A stretch of DNA of 64,000 nt. It comes from Paenibacillus dendritiformis. Lineage in GTDB: Bacteria; Bacillota; Bacilli; Paenibacillales; Paenibacillaceae. Each line of letters begins with the position of its first letter. The first letter of the stretch is position 1. Where the stretch lies: NCBI RefSeq assembly GCF_021654795.1, contig NZ_AP025344.1:1860501-1924500 (forward strand), written 5' to 3'. The notes beneath the pieces were generated by a model. It searched no databases and had not been told where the DNA came from. It saw nothing but the letters and a program-made list of their open reading frames with translations. The position numbers and the translations under genes were made by a program. Shown here one piece after another: positions 28,339 to 37,662 of this stretch.

Positions 28339-30098
28339 AATCAGGCAGACGGCTGGCCTGGCATTACGCAGGGCAATGGCTCCTAATTGGCGCCATGCTG
28401 TTCGGCTGCATGCTTGCGGCTTTCCTGTGGGTCGCAGAGCGGATGAGCGCGCTGGATATGAGCCGCAATCTGCCAACCAGCCAGCTGACCCGGATTGTCG
28501 AGTCGGTGAAGGTGAATCGGCAAGGGCGGGTCATCTGGCCGGATGAGGTGCTCCAGCGGCTGACAGAGAGCGGGGGGTGGCTGCAGGTGCTCAATGAGGA
28601 CGGCAAGGTAGTCGAGACCTTCAACGCGCCCCCCGACATGCCGGCCCAATATGCGCCGGGAGAAGCGGTCGCCTACGTGCAGAGGGAGCTGCCCAGCAAG
28701 TACGGGATTTTTATTTATATTCGCTCCGTCGGCGGCCGCAACATTACGCTGCTATACGGGATATACCCGCTCCAATCGCGGCTGCTGGATGAATGGCTGG
28801 CCTCGCGGGAGGAAGGGGAGTCGGCTTCGGAATCCGTCCGCAGGCTCCTGGCGCCGCATGACGCATGGGTGACCCGCCTGGATGCCGCCGGCCGCACCGT
28901 GGAGTCCTGGAACAAGCCGGCGGGCGCCGTCGAGCGCCTGACGCTGCAGGATATTGCGCTGCGGTCGCTTCAGCCGGAGCAATATGCCTATGTGCTCGCG
29001 TACCGGTACAATCCGGCCACGGGCGATACATGGGTCCTCCAGATGCCTCATCAGACGAACGGAGCGGCCGTGACTGCCGCCGGATTTCGCATCGGGTCCT
29101 ATCAGGAAATCTTTCTGCTTGCGCTTGGGGGCATCGTCGCCACGATGATCATGGTGTTTCTGTTCATGGCCTGGTGGCAGAGCGCCAGGCTTGCCCGTCC
29201 TCAGCTGCATGTGATGCGCTGGACGGAGCGAATCGCGGACGGTATTTATGAGGAGCCGGCCGACCATCGCGGGCTCCCGCGGTCGGAGCGGCGCAGCGGC
29301 AAGCTGAAGCGGAATTACCGCATTTATGAAGACGTCATGCAGGCGCTCCGCCAGCTGGCTTCCCGGCTCCGCTCCGCCGAGGAGGAGCGCCGGCGGCATG
29401 AGCGGCAGCGCGAGGAGTGGCTTGCGGGCCTGTCCCATGATCTGAAGACGCCGCTTGCCTCTATTCTAGGCTACGCGCGGATGCTGGAAGCGAAGAAGTA
29501 CGATTGGTCGCGGGAAGAAGTGGCCGAATTCGCCGGCATCATGACAGAGAAGGCGGAATGGATGGATCGGCTGCTGCAGGATTTGAATCTCACCTATCGG
29601 CTGCAGAGCGGAAGTCTGCCGCTGCAGCGGGAGCGGCTATGCCTCGATGCATGGCTGGAGGAGACGCTCGATGACATTCTCAATTTGCCGGATCATCCGA
29701 AGACGCTCATTGACTATCGGCGGCCGGAGATTCCGATATGGTTCTCGTTCGATCCGAGATATTTTCGCAGAATCATAGAAAATATTTGCATGAATGCCTT
29801 TCTTCACAATCCGCCGGGCACATCGCTTCGTATCTCCTTTGTTGTCCGTGAGGGGGAGGGTGCGTTGGAATTCCGGGACGACGGCGCGGGCATGGATGCG
29901 GAGACGCTCAGTCATTTGTTCACGCGCTATTACCGGGGCCAATCTACCGATCGGGCGGCCGAAGGCAGCGGCTTGGGGATGGCGATCTCAAGACAACTCG
30001 CCGAAGCGCATGGCTGCACGCTCGAGGCAACCAGCGAGCCGGGCGGCGGCACGGTCATTCTACTCTCTCTTCCTGGCGCCGAGCCGCAAAAAATATAG
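28335..30098 (+). CDS. Membrane sensor histidine kinase
   Basis: A 587-residue kinase with two membrane helices (about 15-37 and 255-280) enclosing a ~215-residue extracytoplasmic sensor domain. A HisKA domain follows with the phospho-His near 368 (GLSHDLKTPLASILGYARM) and a HATPase domain (NICMNAFLHN, DDGAGMD, GSGLGMAI). It pairs with the upstream regulator by an ATGA overlap. The signal is unknown; the divergent M23 lipoprotein suggests an envelope theme. Confidence 0.92.
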   Translation: MKSGRRLAWHYAGQWLLIGAMLFGCMLAAFLWVAERMSALDMSRNLPTSQLTRIVESVKVNRQGRVIWPDEVLQRLTESGGWLQVLNEDGKVVETFNAPPDMPAQYAPGEAVAYVQRELPSKYGIFIYIRSVGGRNITLLYGIYPLQSRLLDEWLASREEGESASESVRRLLAPHDAWVTRLDAAGRTVESWNKPAGAVERLTLQDIALRSLQPEQYAYVLAYRYNPATGDTWVLQMPHQTNGAAVTAAGFRIGSYQEIFLLALGGIVATMIMVFLFMAWWQSARLARPQLHVMRWTERIADGIYEEPADHRGLPRSERRSGKLKRNYRIYEDVMQALRQLASRLRSAEEERRRHERQREEWLAGLSHDLKTPLASILGYARMLEAKKYDWSREEVAEFAGIMTEKAEWMDRLLQDLNLTYRLQSGSLPLQRERLCLDAWLEETLDDILNLPDHPKTLIDYRRPEIPIWFSFDPRYFRRIIENICMNAFLHNPPGTSLRISFVVREGEGALEFRDDGAGMDAETLSHLFTRYYRGQSTDRAAEGSGLGMAISRQLAEAHGCTLEATSEPGGGTVILLSLPGAEPQKI

Positions 30099-30191
30099 TT
30101 CTATCTCATAGAATGCCCTCATAGATTCTACTAAATGCACTCTCGCAATGGATTGAGAGAGTGAGACAGCAGGATAAAGGAGGGCATTTCT

Positions 30192-31394
30192 ATGTTCCGG
30201 ACGGTCAATGTTGCCAAATGGAAGCAGAAGTGGATGCAGACGCTGCTGATGGGACGCACCTTTCTGCTCTTATCGATTGCTTCCGCCATGTTTTTTATCG
30301 TGCTTGGTCTGGGAGGGTTGCTGGAACAGAAGCTCGATTCGTCGCCGCTCGCTTCGATGAAGGGAGTCGCGGCTCAGCTGTCCAGCCGCATTTTTGTCGA
30401 TATGCTTGCGATGGAAATGCCGAATCTGCCCTCTGGAGAGGGGGAATCTTCCCTTACCCGGACACAGATTGCCCAATTTCTCGTACAGATGGCGACCAAT
30501 GTGAATCCGCTTGATCCGAGATCGCTGCTCGCCGGAGAAGTTCCGGGACTGAACAGCGAACAAGCGATTCCGCTCCGGTTAGGCACCGGGAACCAATCGG
30601 CCAAGGGGCCGGTTGATTATCCTTCGCCTCCGGCGGAATCAACCTTCCCGGAGCATGGGGGAGAGCCGGTTGACGATTCCGGGGGAGCGGCTCCGCCTCA
30701 GACAGTGAAGCCCGAAGCCCCGTCGGAGCCGAGAGGAAGCGGGTCGGGCTCCAGGCTGAAAGATTATGTCTTTATCTATCATTCTCATAACCGGGAGTCG
30801 TGGAACCCGGAATTGAAGAAGGAGAGCGCGAATCCGAACGACGCCAAAATCAACGTGACGCTGGTCGGCAAGCATTTGCAGAAGGAACTGGAGAAGCGAG
30901 GGATCGGAGCCGTTCATTCCAATCAGGACTATGCGTCTACGATCAAAGGGTATAGCTGGAATTATTCTTACAAATACTCGAAGCAAACGGTAAAGCAGGC
31001 GATGGCGGAGCATCAGGATCTCCAGTTCTTCTTCGACATTCACCGGGACGCGCTGCGCCGCAAAGATTCGACGGTCGAGATAGACGGAACCTCTTATGCC
31101 CAAGTTTATTTTGTCATCGGCCGCGCCAATCCCGGCTGGAGGGAGAACGAGAAGTTCGCCAAGGAGATCCATGACCGGCTGGAGGAGCGGTATCCCGGCG
31201 TCTCAAGAGGAATCTGGGGCAAGTCGACGGCGCAGGGGAACGGGGAATACAATCAATCCTTGTCGCCGAACAGCGTAATTATGGAGATCGGGGGCATCGA
31301 CAATACGCTGGAGGAAAATTATCGGACCGCGGAGGTGTTGGCGGATCTGATTGCCGAGATCGTCCGCGAGAAGACGAACGCGAAGAAGGTATGA
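30192..31394 (+). CDS. spoIIP: Stage II sporulation protein P
   Basis: A 400-residue cell-wall amidase/endopeptidase that acts with SpoIID in engulfment of the forespore. One N-terminal membrane anchor (about 20-45), a variable Pro-rich linker, then the SpoIIP domain with VFIYHSHNRESW, FFFDIHRDALRR, YFVIGRANP and IMEIGGIDNTLEE, which hold the zinc ligands. AAAGGAGGG precedes the ATG. The order spoIIP-yqxA-lepA-hemW-hrcA follows Bacillus. Confidence 0.96.
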   Translation: MFRTVNVAKWKQKWMQTLLMGRTFLLLSIASAMFFIVLGLGGLLEQKLDSSPLASMKGVAAQLSSRIFVDMLAMEMPNLPSGEGESSLTRTQIAQFLVQMATNVNPLDPRSLLAGEVPGLNSEQAIPLRLGTGNQSAKGPVDYPSPPAESTFPEHGGEPVDDSGGAAPPQTVKPEAPSEPRGSGSGSRLKDYVFIYHSHNRESWNPELKKESANPNDAKINVTLVGKHLQKELEKRGIGAVHSNQDYASTIKGYSWNYSYKYSKQTVKQAMAEHQDLQFFFDIHRDALRRKDSTVEIDGTSYAQVYFVIGRANPGWRENEKFAKEIHDRLEERYPGVSRGIWGKSTAQGNGEYNQSLSPNSVIMEIGGIDNTLEENYRTAEVLADLIAEIVREKTNAKKV

Positions 31395-31535
31395 AGCCGG
31401 GGCAGGAGGAACAGAAGGGCCAGGCGCCCGAACGGAATACCGCCAGCCGGAAGAACGTTCCGCCGGCGGCCCATGGCTGATGCAACGGCTTCAACGAATG
31501 GACCGATGGAAAAATGAGATAAGGAGGCTATCGCT

Positions 31536-31940
31536 ATGTCCCGCTTTGCGAAGCAGGTAGCAGGCATGATGGTTCTGTTGGTTGTCGGCGTCTTCATCGG
31601 AATGGAGGTGACCTCCGTCAGCATCGAGCGGATATACGGACCGGCCGATGCGAACCGGAGCTCCGTTCCTGCCGATTCGGCCTGGCCCGAGCGGCCCGTT
31701 CAAGAGCCGCTTGCGAGCCGTCCGGCCGAACCGGAGCCCGTGCAGGGCCGGGAAGCAGCGGTTCCGGACAATCCGCCGCAGGAGTGGCCGCCGGAAGCCG
31801 CTCCGCAGCCGTCGCCGGTTCTTCCGCCTGTTGAGGATGCGGCGGTCAACAAGCTGGCCGATCAGACGGCAGGCTTGCTGCAGACGTTATCGCAAGCGGG
31901 CATCCGCGCCGTCGTCGGCTTGTTCGACGGATTATTCTGA
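31536..31940 (+). CDS. yqxA: YqxA-like DUF3679 membrane protein
   Basis: A 134-residue protein with one N-terminal membrane segment (about 7-26), a Pro-rich middle part and a short hydrophobic tail. Sequence identity to YqxA is weak by eye, but the position between spoIIP and lepA and the SRFAKQVAGMMVLLVVGVFIG start support the DUF3679 family. AAGGAGG precedes the ATG. Function is unknown, probably sporulation-related. Confidence 0.75.
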   Translation: MSRFAKQVAGMMVLLVVGVFIGMEVTSVSIERIYGPADANRSSVPADSAWPERPVQEPLASRPAEPEPVQGREAAVPDNPPQEWPPEAAPQPSPVLPPVEDAAVNKLADQTAGLLQTLSQAGIRAVVGLFDGLF

Positions 31941-31999
31941 CGAATCCGGGTCCGGAAGCGGCCGTTTTTCGACGCTGCGGGCCCATAATCGCCTTTTTA

Positions 32000-32028
32000 T
32001 TGCTGTTGCCCCCTCAATCCGTTATAAT
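32000..32028 (+). promoter_or_regulatory. Sigma-A type promoter of lepA
   Basis: TTGCTG (32000-32005), 17 bp, TATAAT (32023-32028), 45 nt before the lepA ATG. Confidence 0.75.
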
Positions 32029-32072
32029 GAATGAATTGAAACTTGGCTTAGTGGTGGGGGTATGGAATACGA

Positions 32073-33893
32073 ATGACGGAATTGCTGTCACGACAAAAGA
32101 AGATTCGGAATTTTTGTATTATTGCGCATATTGACCACGGCAAATCAACCCTTGCTGACCGGATTCTTGAATATACGGGAGCGCTGGCCGCCCGGGAAAT
32201 GCAGTCGCAGGTCCTTGACAATATGGATCTGGAGCGGGAACGGGGAATTACGATCAAGCTCCAGGCGGTCCGCCTGACCTACAAGGCGGATGATGGAGAA
32301 GAATACATTCTGAACCTGATCGATACTCCGGGCCACGTGGACTTCACGTATGAGGTGTCGCGGAGCCTGGCGGCCTGCGAAGGCGCGCTCCTCGTCGTCG
32401 ATGCGGCGCAGGGCATTGAAGCGCAGACGCTGGCGAATGTGTATCTCGCGCTCGACAACAACCTGGAGATTCTCCCGGTCATCAACAAGATCGATCTGCC
32501 TAGCGCCGAACCGGAGCGGGTCAAGCAGGAGATCGAAGACGTGATCGGCCTCGACTGCTCGAATGCGGTGCTGGCCTCCGCCAAGGCAGGCATCGGCATC
32601 CGCGAGATCCTCGAGCAGATTGTGAAGGAGGTCCCGCCGCCGGCCGGAGATCCGGAGGAGCCGCTGAAGGCGCTCATCTTCGATTCCCATTATGATCCGT
32701 ACAAGGGCGTCATCGTGTATGTCCGGGTCGTCAACGGCTCCATCCGCGCGGGCAGCAAGATTAAGATGATGGCAACGAACAAGACGTTCGAAGTGATCGA
32801 GGTCGGCGCGTTCAAGCCGCGCATGACCATCATCGACGAGCTGAACGTGGGCGATGTCGGCTTCGTCGTGGCCGGCATCAAGAACGTGGGCGACACCCGC
32901 GTCGGGGATACGATCACCGATGCGAAGCGCCCGACCGCGGAGCCGCTTCCGGGCTACCGCCGCATCAATCCGATGGTATTCTGCGGGCTGTATCCGATTG
33001 AGACGTCGGACTATAATGATCTGCGGGAAGCGCTGGAGAAGCTGCAGTTGAATGACGCTTCGCTCTCCTTCGAGCCGGAGACCTCATCGGCTCTCGGCTT
33101 CGGCTTCCGCTGCGGCTTCCTCGGTTTGCTCCACATGGAGATTATTCAGGAGCGGATCGAGCGCGAATTCAATATTCCGCTCATCACGACGGCGCCAAGC
33201 GTAATTTATCATGTGACGCTGACGAGCGGAGAAACGTTGACGATCGACAACCCGTCGAACTACCCGGATCAGAGCAAGCTCGACTATGTAGAGGAGCCGT
33301 ACGTCAAGGCGACGATTATCGTGCCGAACGATTTCGTCGGCGCGATAATGGAGCTGTGCCAAGGCAAGCGCGGCGAATTCGTAGATATGCAATATCTCGA
33401 CACGACGCGGGTTACGATTACGTACCAGATTCCGCTGTCCGAGATCGTATACGATTTCTTCGATCAACTGAAGTCCAGCACGCGCGGCTATGCTTCGTTC
33501 GACTATGAGCTGTCGGGCTACCGCAAATCGAATCTCGTCAAGATGGACATTCTGCTCAACAACGAGCAGGTCGACGCCTTGTCGGTCATCGTGCACAAGG
33601 ATCGGGCGTACCATCGGGGCAAGCTGCTGTGCGAGAAGCTGCGCGAGCTGATTCCGCGCCAGATGTTCGAAGTGCCGGTGCAGGCTGCGATCGGAACGAA
33701 GATTATCGCCCGCGAGACAGTCAAGGCGATGCGCAAGAACGTCTTGGCCAAATGTTACGGGGGAGACATCTCCCGGAAGCGGAAGCTGCTGGAGAAGCAG
33801 AAGGAAGGCAAGAAGCGCATGAAGCAGGTAGGCAGCGTGGAAGTGCCTCAGGAAGCGTTCATGGCCGTGCTTAAAATTGATGATAATAAGTAG
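32073..33893 (+). CDS. lepA: Elongation factor 4 (LepA)
   Basis: A 606-residue translational GTPase. G1 AHIDHGKST is at residues 18-26, then DTPGHVDF and NKIDLP; domains II and III resemble EF-G, and the C-terminal LepA domain ends with [29 protein letters not shown] basic sequence. It acts on stalled or mis-translocated ribosomes and in initiation/assembly. Length is normal for the family. Confidence 0.97.
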   Translation: MTELLSRQKKIRNFCIIAHIDHGKSTLADRILEYTGALAAREMQSQVLDNMDLERERGITIKLQAVRLTYKADDGEEYILNLIDTPGHVDFTYEVSRSLAACEGALLVVDAAQGIEAQTLANVYLALDNNLEILPVINKIDLPSAEPERVKQEIEDVIGLDCSNAVLASAKAGIGIREILEQIVKEVPPPAGDPEEPLKALIFDSHYDPYKGVIVYVRVVNGSIRAGSKIKMMATNKTFEVIEVGAFKPRMTIIDELNVGDVGFVVAGIKNVGDTRVGDTITDAKRPTAEPLPGYRRINPMVFCGLYPIETSDYNDLREALEKLQLNDASLSFEPETSSALGFGFRCGFLGLLHMEIIQERIEREFNIPLITTAPSVIYHVTLTSGETLTIDNPSNYPDQSKLDYVEEPYVKATIIVPNDFVGAIMELCQGKRGEFVDMQYLDTTRVTITYQIPLSEIVYDFFDQLKSSTRGYASFDYELSGYRKSNLVKMDILLNNEQVDALSVIVHKDRAYHRGKLLCEKLRELIPRQMFEVPVQAAIGTKIIARETVKAMRKNVLAKCYGGDISRKRKLLEKQKEGKKRMKQVGSVEVPQEAFMAVLKIDDNK

Positions 33894-33895
33894 CG

Positions 33896-33923
33896 GGGAG
33901 GGGGCGGATGCTCCCTCTTTTTT
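33896..33923 (+). terminator. Weak terminator after lepA
   Basis: GGGAG and CTCCC form a short stem in a G-rich run, followed by TCTTTTTT. Confidence 0.6.
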
Positions 33924-33924
33924 A

Positions 33925-34168
33925 GAAGTTGTTCAAAAAGTCCATCATGAGGCGCTGAGGAAGCGACTCGGCTTCGAAACTTGCATTCACTCTTGAATAG
34001 CTTAGGCTTCCGAAGAATGCCGCCTGTCGGAAACATTTTAGTTCATGCAGTCTTGCTGCATTGCGCGGTTCCTTGCAAGTTTTGCGAAGCCAAGCTCGCA
34101 ACGGAAGCATAGGCTTCGAGTTCTTGCAACCTTCTCGATGCTGAACCCCGGCCTTTTTGAACACTCAC
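33925..34168. mobile_element. MITE-like non-coding element
   Basis: The ~240-bp segment is bounded by inverted ends: TGTTCAAAAAG (33930-33940) and CTTTTTGAACA (34153-34163). It has no gene. Inside, further partial inverted matches (GCTTCG/CGAAGC, AAGCATAGGCTTCG) suggest it can fold. It sits between lepA and hemW, which are usually adjacent. Similar ends are known for small transposon-derived elements; identity with a named IS is not claimed. Confidence 0.55.
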
Positions 34169-34228
34169 TTTATAGTCAGCAAGCTAGAAGACACTTCAGA
34201 TAGAAGCAGGAAATGGGAGGGAATATGC

Positions 34229-35440
34229 ATGACACGGAACGAACGAAGCGAAGGAGCCCATCCTTCGGCTGAAGGCCGCGCTCCGCGCGCGGTCTATATC
34301 CACATCCCGTTCTGCACGAATAAATGCCATTATTGCGACTTTAATTCCTATGTGCTGAAGGGGCAGCCGGTAATGGACTACCTGCGGGCGCTGGAGCAAG
34401 AAATGGAGCATACCGTTCAGCAGCATCCCCCAGGGATGATTGATTCGATATTCGTCGGCGGAGGAACGCCGACCGTCTTGACGCCGGAGCAGATGGAGTA
34501 TTTTCTGGCCTCGGTTCGGCGCGCCTTCCCGCAGTGGAGCCCCGATATCGAGTTCACGATGGAAGCGAACCCCGGCACGACCGATCCGGACAAGCTGCAG
34601 GTCATGCGGGAGGGCGGCGTGAACCGGCTGAGCTTCGGGGTCCAATCCTTCAACAATGATCTGTTGACCGGCATCGGCCGCATTCATAATACGGACGACG
34701 TCTACCGGAGCATTGACAACGCGAAGCGGGCCGGATTCGCCAATATGTCCATCGACCTGATGTTCGGCCTCCCGAACCAGACGGTAGAGATGGTAGAGCA
34801 TAGCGTCGGGAAAGCGTTGGAGCTCGACCTTCCGCATCTGTCCATTTACAGTCTGAAGGTGGAAGAGAACACGCTGTTCCATGCGATGTACCACCGCAAC
34901 GAGCTGCCGCTTCCGAGCGAAGAGGAAGAGCTCGACATGTATATGCTCATCATGGATCGGATGAAGGCGGCCGGCTACGATCAGTACGAGATCAGCAACT
35001 TCGCGCGGCCGGGCTACGCGAGCCGGCATAACACGACCTATTGGCGCAATGAGGACTACTATGGCCTCGGCGCCGGCGCGCACGGCTATGTCGGGCGGCA
35101 GCGGCATCTGAACATCAAGGGCGTCACTCCGTATAACGACGCCTGCAAGCAAGGCTTGCCCCGCCTTGATTCATTCCGGGTCGAGGAAGCGGAAGCGATG
35201 GAAGATTTCATGATGGTCGGCCTCCGGATGCTGGAAGGAGTAAGCAGCGAGCGCTTCGCGGAGCAATTCAACGGCGCGCTGCTCGACAAAGTGTTCGCTC
35301 AGCCGATTAAGCGGCTGCTGAAGGAGGGGCTGCTGGAGCCGACGGAAGCGGGCTACCGGCTGACAGAGCAGGGCCTGTTGTTCGGCAATGATGTGTTCGC
35401 CGCCTTTGTCGGCGCGCTTGTGCAAGGAACGGAGCGATAA
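34229..35440 (+). CDS. hemW: HemW, radical SAM heme chaperone
   Basis: A 403-residue radical SAM protein. The CxxxCxxC cluster motif (CTNKCHYCDF) is near residue 31, GGGTPT and the HemN C-terminal domain follow. It matches HemW, which delivers heme, rather than coproporphyrinogen oxidase HemN: it is shorter and lacks the N-terminal HemN extension. ATG 34229 is chosen for GGGAGGG upstream; an earlier in-frame ATG lies inside the MITE-like element. Confidence 0.92.
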   Translation: MTRNERSEGAHPSAEGRAPRAVYIHIPFCTNKCHYCDFNSYVLKGQPVMDYLRALEQEMEHTVQQHPPGMIDSIFVGGGTPTVLTPEQMEYFLASVRRAFPQWSPDIEFTMEANPGTTDPDKLQVMREGGVNRLSFGVQSFNNDLLTGIGRIHNTDDVYRSIDNAKRAGFANMSIDLMFGLPNQTVEMVEHSVGKALELDLPHLSIYSLKVEENTLFHAMYHRNELPLPSEEEELDMYMLIMDRMKAAGYDQYEISNFARPGYASRHNTTYWRNEDYYGLGAGAHGYVGRQRHLNIKGVTPYNDACKQGLPRLDSFRVEEAEAMEDFMMVGLRMLEGVSSERFAEQFNGALLDKVFAQPIKRLLKEGLLEPTEAGYRLTEQGLLFGNDVFAAFVGALVQGTER

Positions 35441-35469
35441 CGAGAGGCATATGTCCGCAGCAGACCGTG

Positions 35470-35509
35470 ACCGCCGCAGCTTGATCGAATCAGGTTGCGG
35501 CGGTTTTGC
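35470..35509 (+). terminator. Terminator after hemW
   Basis: ACCGCCGCA and TGCGGCGGT form a 9-bp stem with a TTGATCGAATCA-type loop, followed by TTTTG. Confidence 0.8.
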
Positions 35510-35534
35510 TCTATTTTATCGCCGGAAGCCGGGG

Positions 35535-35717
35535 CTAGCGCTTCAGCAGCAATCGCATGAAGAGAGCAACGGCCAAGCCCATGAACAGCGAGCCGATAAG
35601 CACGCCTGCGAAGGTGAACACAATGTCCCCCATTGAAGGGTCGATCATTTGCGGAATAACGAACATGGAGCCGATGACCGCGAAAAAGACGGTAATGAAT
35701 AATACTCTTTTTGTCAT
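35535..35717 (-). CDS. Small two-helix membrane protein, unknown
   Basis: A 60-residue protein starting MTKRVLFITVFF with two hydrophobic segments separated by MIDPSMGD. AGGTGA lies 11 nt before the ATG on the reverse strand. I do not recognise a family. Convergent with hemW. Confidence 0.6.
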   Translation of the reverse strand: MTKRVLFITVFFAVIGSMFVIPQMIDPSMGDIVFTFAGVLIGSLFMGLAVALFMRLLLKR

Positions 35718-35894
35718 ACTGCTCTGATTCACCTGCCTTTTCATAACATGAGGCCTTATGGCTAGTATGTCCCGGGCATGGAGAGTCATGTATTCATGAA
35801 CAGGCTTCGCGGCGGCGGCCGGCTCCGGCGGAAATCGTGTTAAAAAGGATGCGGGCGTTACGGGCGGCCGGCTTCGACGCAGGGAAAATCCCCC

Positions 35895-35923
35895 TTGAAA
35901 AACTATGCATCATATTGTATATT
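35895..35923 (+). promoter_or_regulatory. Sigma-A type promoter of the GNAT gene
   Basis: TTGAAA (35895-35900), 17 bp, TATATT (35918-35923), followed by the gene at 35972 with GGAGGGA. Confidence 0.7.
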
Positions 35924-35971
35924 CATACGTAAAACACAATGTGAGGCAGGTCACACTCGGAGGGACTCAAC

Positions 35972-36433
35972 ATGATACCCATCGTAAGAAAAGCTGTACC
36001 GGAAGACATTGACGCTTTAACGGAACTTATTCGTTTTTATGCAGAGCAAGGGATCATGCTTCCTCGTTCGCGGAAGGTGCTGGAGGCGCAATTGGAGCAC
36101 TTCGTGGTGGCTGAGCTCGATGAGCGCCTGGTCGGCTGCGGCTCGCTGTGCCAGCTCGGGAGCGATCTGGTGGAGATTCGCTCGCTGGGCATCGTGCCGG
36201 AATGCAAGGGCCGGGGCATTGGGTCGCTCCTGGTTGACAAGCTCCTGGAAGAAGCGGAGGCCCGTGCGATACCGAAGGTGATGGCCTTGACGTATGAAGC
36301 TCGTTTTTTTCAGAAGAACGGATTCGAGATCGTGGAGAAGGAGATTTTCCCGGAAAAGGTATGGACCGACTGCGTCCACTGCAAAAAGCGGCACTGCTGC
36401 GATGAAATAGCGGTTCTGAAAATGTTGAATTGA
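35972..36433 (+). CDS. GNAT N-acetyltransferase, ArgA-like
   Basis: A 153-residue GNAT protein with acetyl-CoA loop ECKGRGIGSLLV (about residues 76-87) and the YEARFFQKNGF motif typical of the short bacterial N-acetylglutamate synthase-like group. The C-terminus has a Cys/His cluster (CVHCKKRHCCDE), unusual for a GNAT and possibly a metal site. It lies just before the CIRCE element but has its own promoter. Substrate not determined. Confidence 0.82.
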   Translation: MIPIVRKAVPEDIDALTELIRFYAEQGIMLPRSRKVLEAQLEHFVVAELDERLVGCGSLCQLGSDLVEIRSLGIVPECKGRGIGSLLVDKLLEEAEARAIPKVMALTYEARFFQKNGFEIVEKEIFPEKVWTDCVHCKKRHCCDEIAVLKMLN

Positions 36434-36515
36434 AATGGCGGATGTGAACAGCATTCCGAGCGGCAAGCCTTGCAATTGAACAAAGATCAATGCACGCCCA
36501 AAGTACCGAACTGAC

Positions 36516-36545
36516 TTGACAATCATCTTGTCCGTTTGGTATTTT
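36516..36545 (+). promoter_or_regulatory. Sigma-A promoter of the hrcA operon
   Basis: Perfect TTGACA (36516-36521), 18 bp, TATTTT (36540-36545), immediately upstream of CIRCE. Confidence 0.75.
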
Positions 36546-36556
36546 TGTAGTGACGG

Positions 36557-36583
36557 TTAGCACTCGACGATGATGAGTGCTAA
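36557..36583 (+). promoter_or_regulatory. CIRCE operator (HrcA site)
   Basis: A perfect match: TTAGCACTC, nine spacer bases, GAGTGCTAA. It lies over the expected transcription start, so HrcA binding represses the whole heat-shock operon, including the chaperonin gene. Confidence 0.98.
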
Positions 36584-36616
36584 CGGATATCCTACTACAT
36601 CTAAGGAGGGATGCGC

Positions 36617-37645
36617 ATGTTGACGGAACGCCAGCGTATGATTTTGAATGCCATCATTGATGATTATATCCGTTCTGCGGAGCCTGTCGGATCTCGCAGC
36701 ATTTCGAAGCGGGGCGACGTGAATTTCAGCCCGGCGACGATTCGCAACGAGATGGCCGATCTGGAAGAGCTCGGTTATCTGGAGCAGCCGCATACGTCAG
36801 CAGGGCGCATTCCATCTCATAAAGGGTACCGTTATTATGTCGATCATCTCGTTCGCCTTGATCGTCTCTCCGGCGAAGACATCATTCGGTTGAAATCCGC
36901 CTTCGCGGAGAAGATAACAGCAATGGAAGAGATTGTGCAGCATACGGCATCGATTTTGTCTCAATTGACCAATTATACGTCAATCGCGCTGGGGCCGGAA
37001 GTTTTCGACGCCTCGCTTCGTCATTTTCAGCTTCTGCCGCTGAACGAGAATACGGCGGTCGCGATTGTCGTGACAAGTACAGGCCATGTCGAGAACAAGA
37101 CGGTCACGCTCCCCGAGGGCGTCTCCGCCTCCGAACTGGAGACGGTGGTCAACCTGCTGAACGCGAAGCTTGTCGGCGTTCCTCTATATAAGCTGCGCTC
37201 GCGGCTGTATACCGAGATTGGGCAGGAGATAAGCCAATATGTGTCGCATGTCCAGGAACTGATGGCGCTCGTGGAAGGCATCCTGGCCGACAATAGCGAC
37301 CATCGGCAAGTCTACTTGAGCGGGGCGACCAACATGCTGGCTCAGCCGGAATTCCAGGATGTCGACAAGATCAAGACGATCTGGGAGCTGCTCGAGGAGA
37401 CGCCGGCCTTGATCAAGGTCGTGGGCTCCGCCCCTTCCGGCATCCAAGTCCGCATCGGCCAAGAGAACGCGCATGCCGCCATTACGAACTGCAGCATGAT
37501 TACCGCAACCTATTCGGTCGATGGACAGACGCTGGGTACGGTGGGCATCCTGGGGCCGACGCGGATGGAGTATGCGAAGGTCATTACGCTGTTGAACCAC
37601 CTGTCCGGCCAAATGGCGGTATTCATGCAACAATGGTATAAATAA
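36617..37645 (+). CDS. hrcA: Heat-inducible repressor HrcA
   Basis: A 342-residue repressor. The winged-helix domain (LTERQRMILNAIIDDYI, EPVGSRSI, SPATIRNEMADLEELGYL) is followed by the GAF-like dimer domain (TSAGRIPSHKGYRYYVD, GPTRMEYAKVI). ATG 36617 is used because GGAGGG lies 7 nt upstream; ATG 36611 would be too close. It binds CIRCE and is expected to be kept active by a chaperonin. Confidence 0.96.
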   Translation: MLTERQRMILNAIIDDYIRSAEPVGSRSISKRGDVNFSPATIRNEMADLEELGYLEQPHTSAGRIPSHKGYRYYVDHLVRLDRLSGEDIIRLKSAFAEKITAMEEIVQHTASILSQLTNYTSIALGPEVFDASLRHFQLLPLNENTAVAIVVTSTGHVENKTVTLPEGVSASELETVVNLLNAKLVGVPLYKLRSRLYTEIGQEISQYVSHVQELMALVEGILADNSDHRQVYLSGATNMLAQPEFQDVDKIKTIWELLEETPALIKVVGSAPSGIQVRIGQENAHAAITNCSMITATYSVDGQTLGTVGILGPTRMEYAKVITLLNHLSGQMAVFMQQWYK

Positions 37646-37662
37646 TCGGGAGGGGGCGGCTT

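Noticed and set aside
34229..35440. Coproporphyrinogen III oxidase (hemN)
   Set aside because: Length, lack of the N-terminal HemN extension and position after lepA favour HemW.
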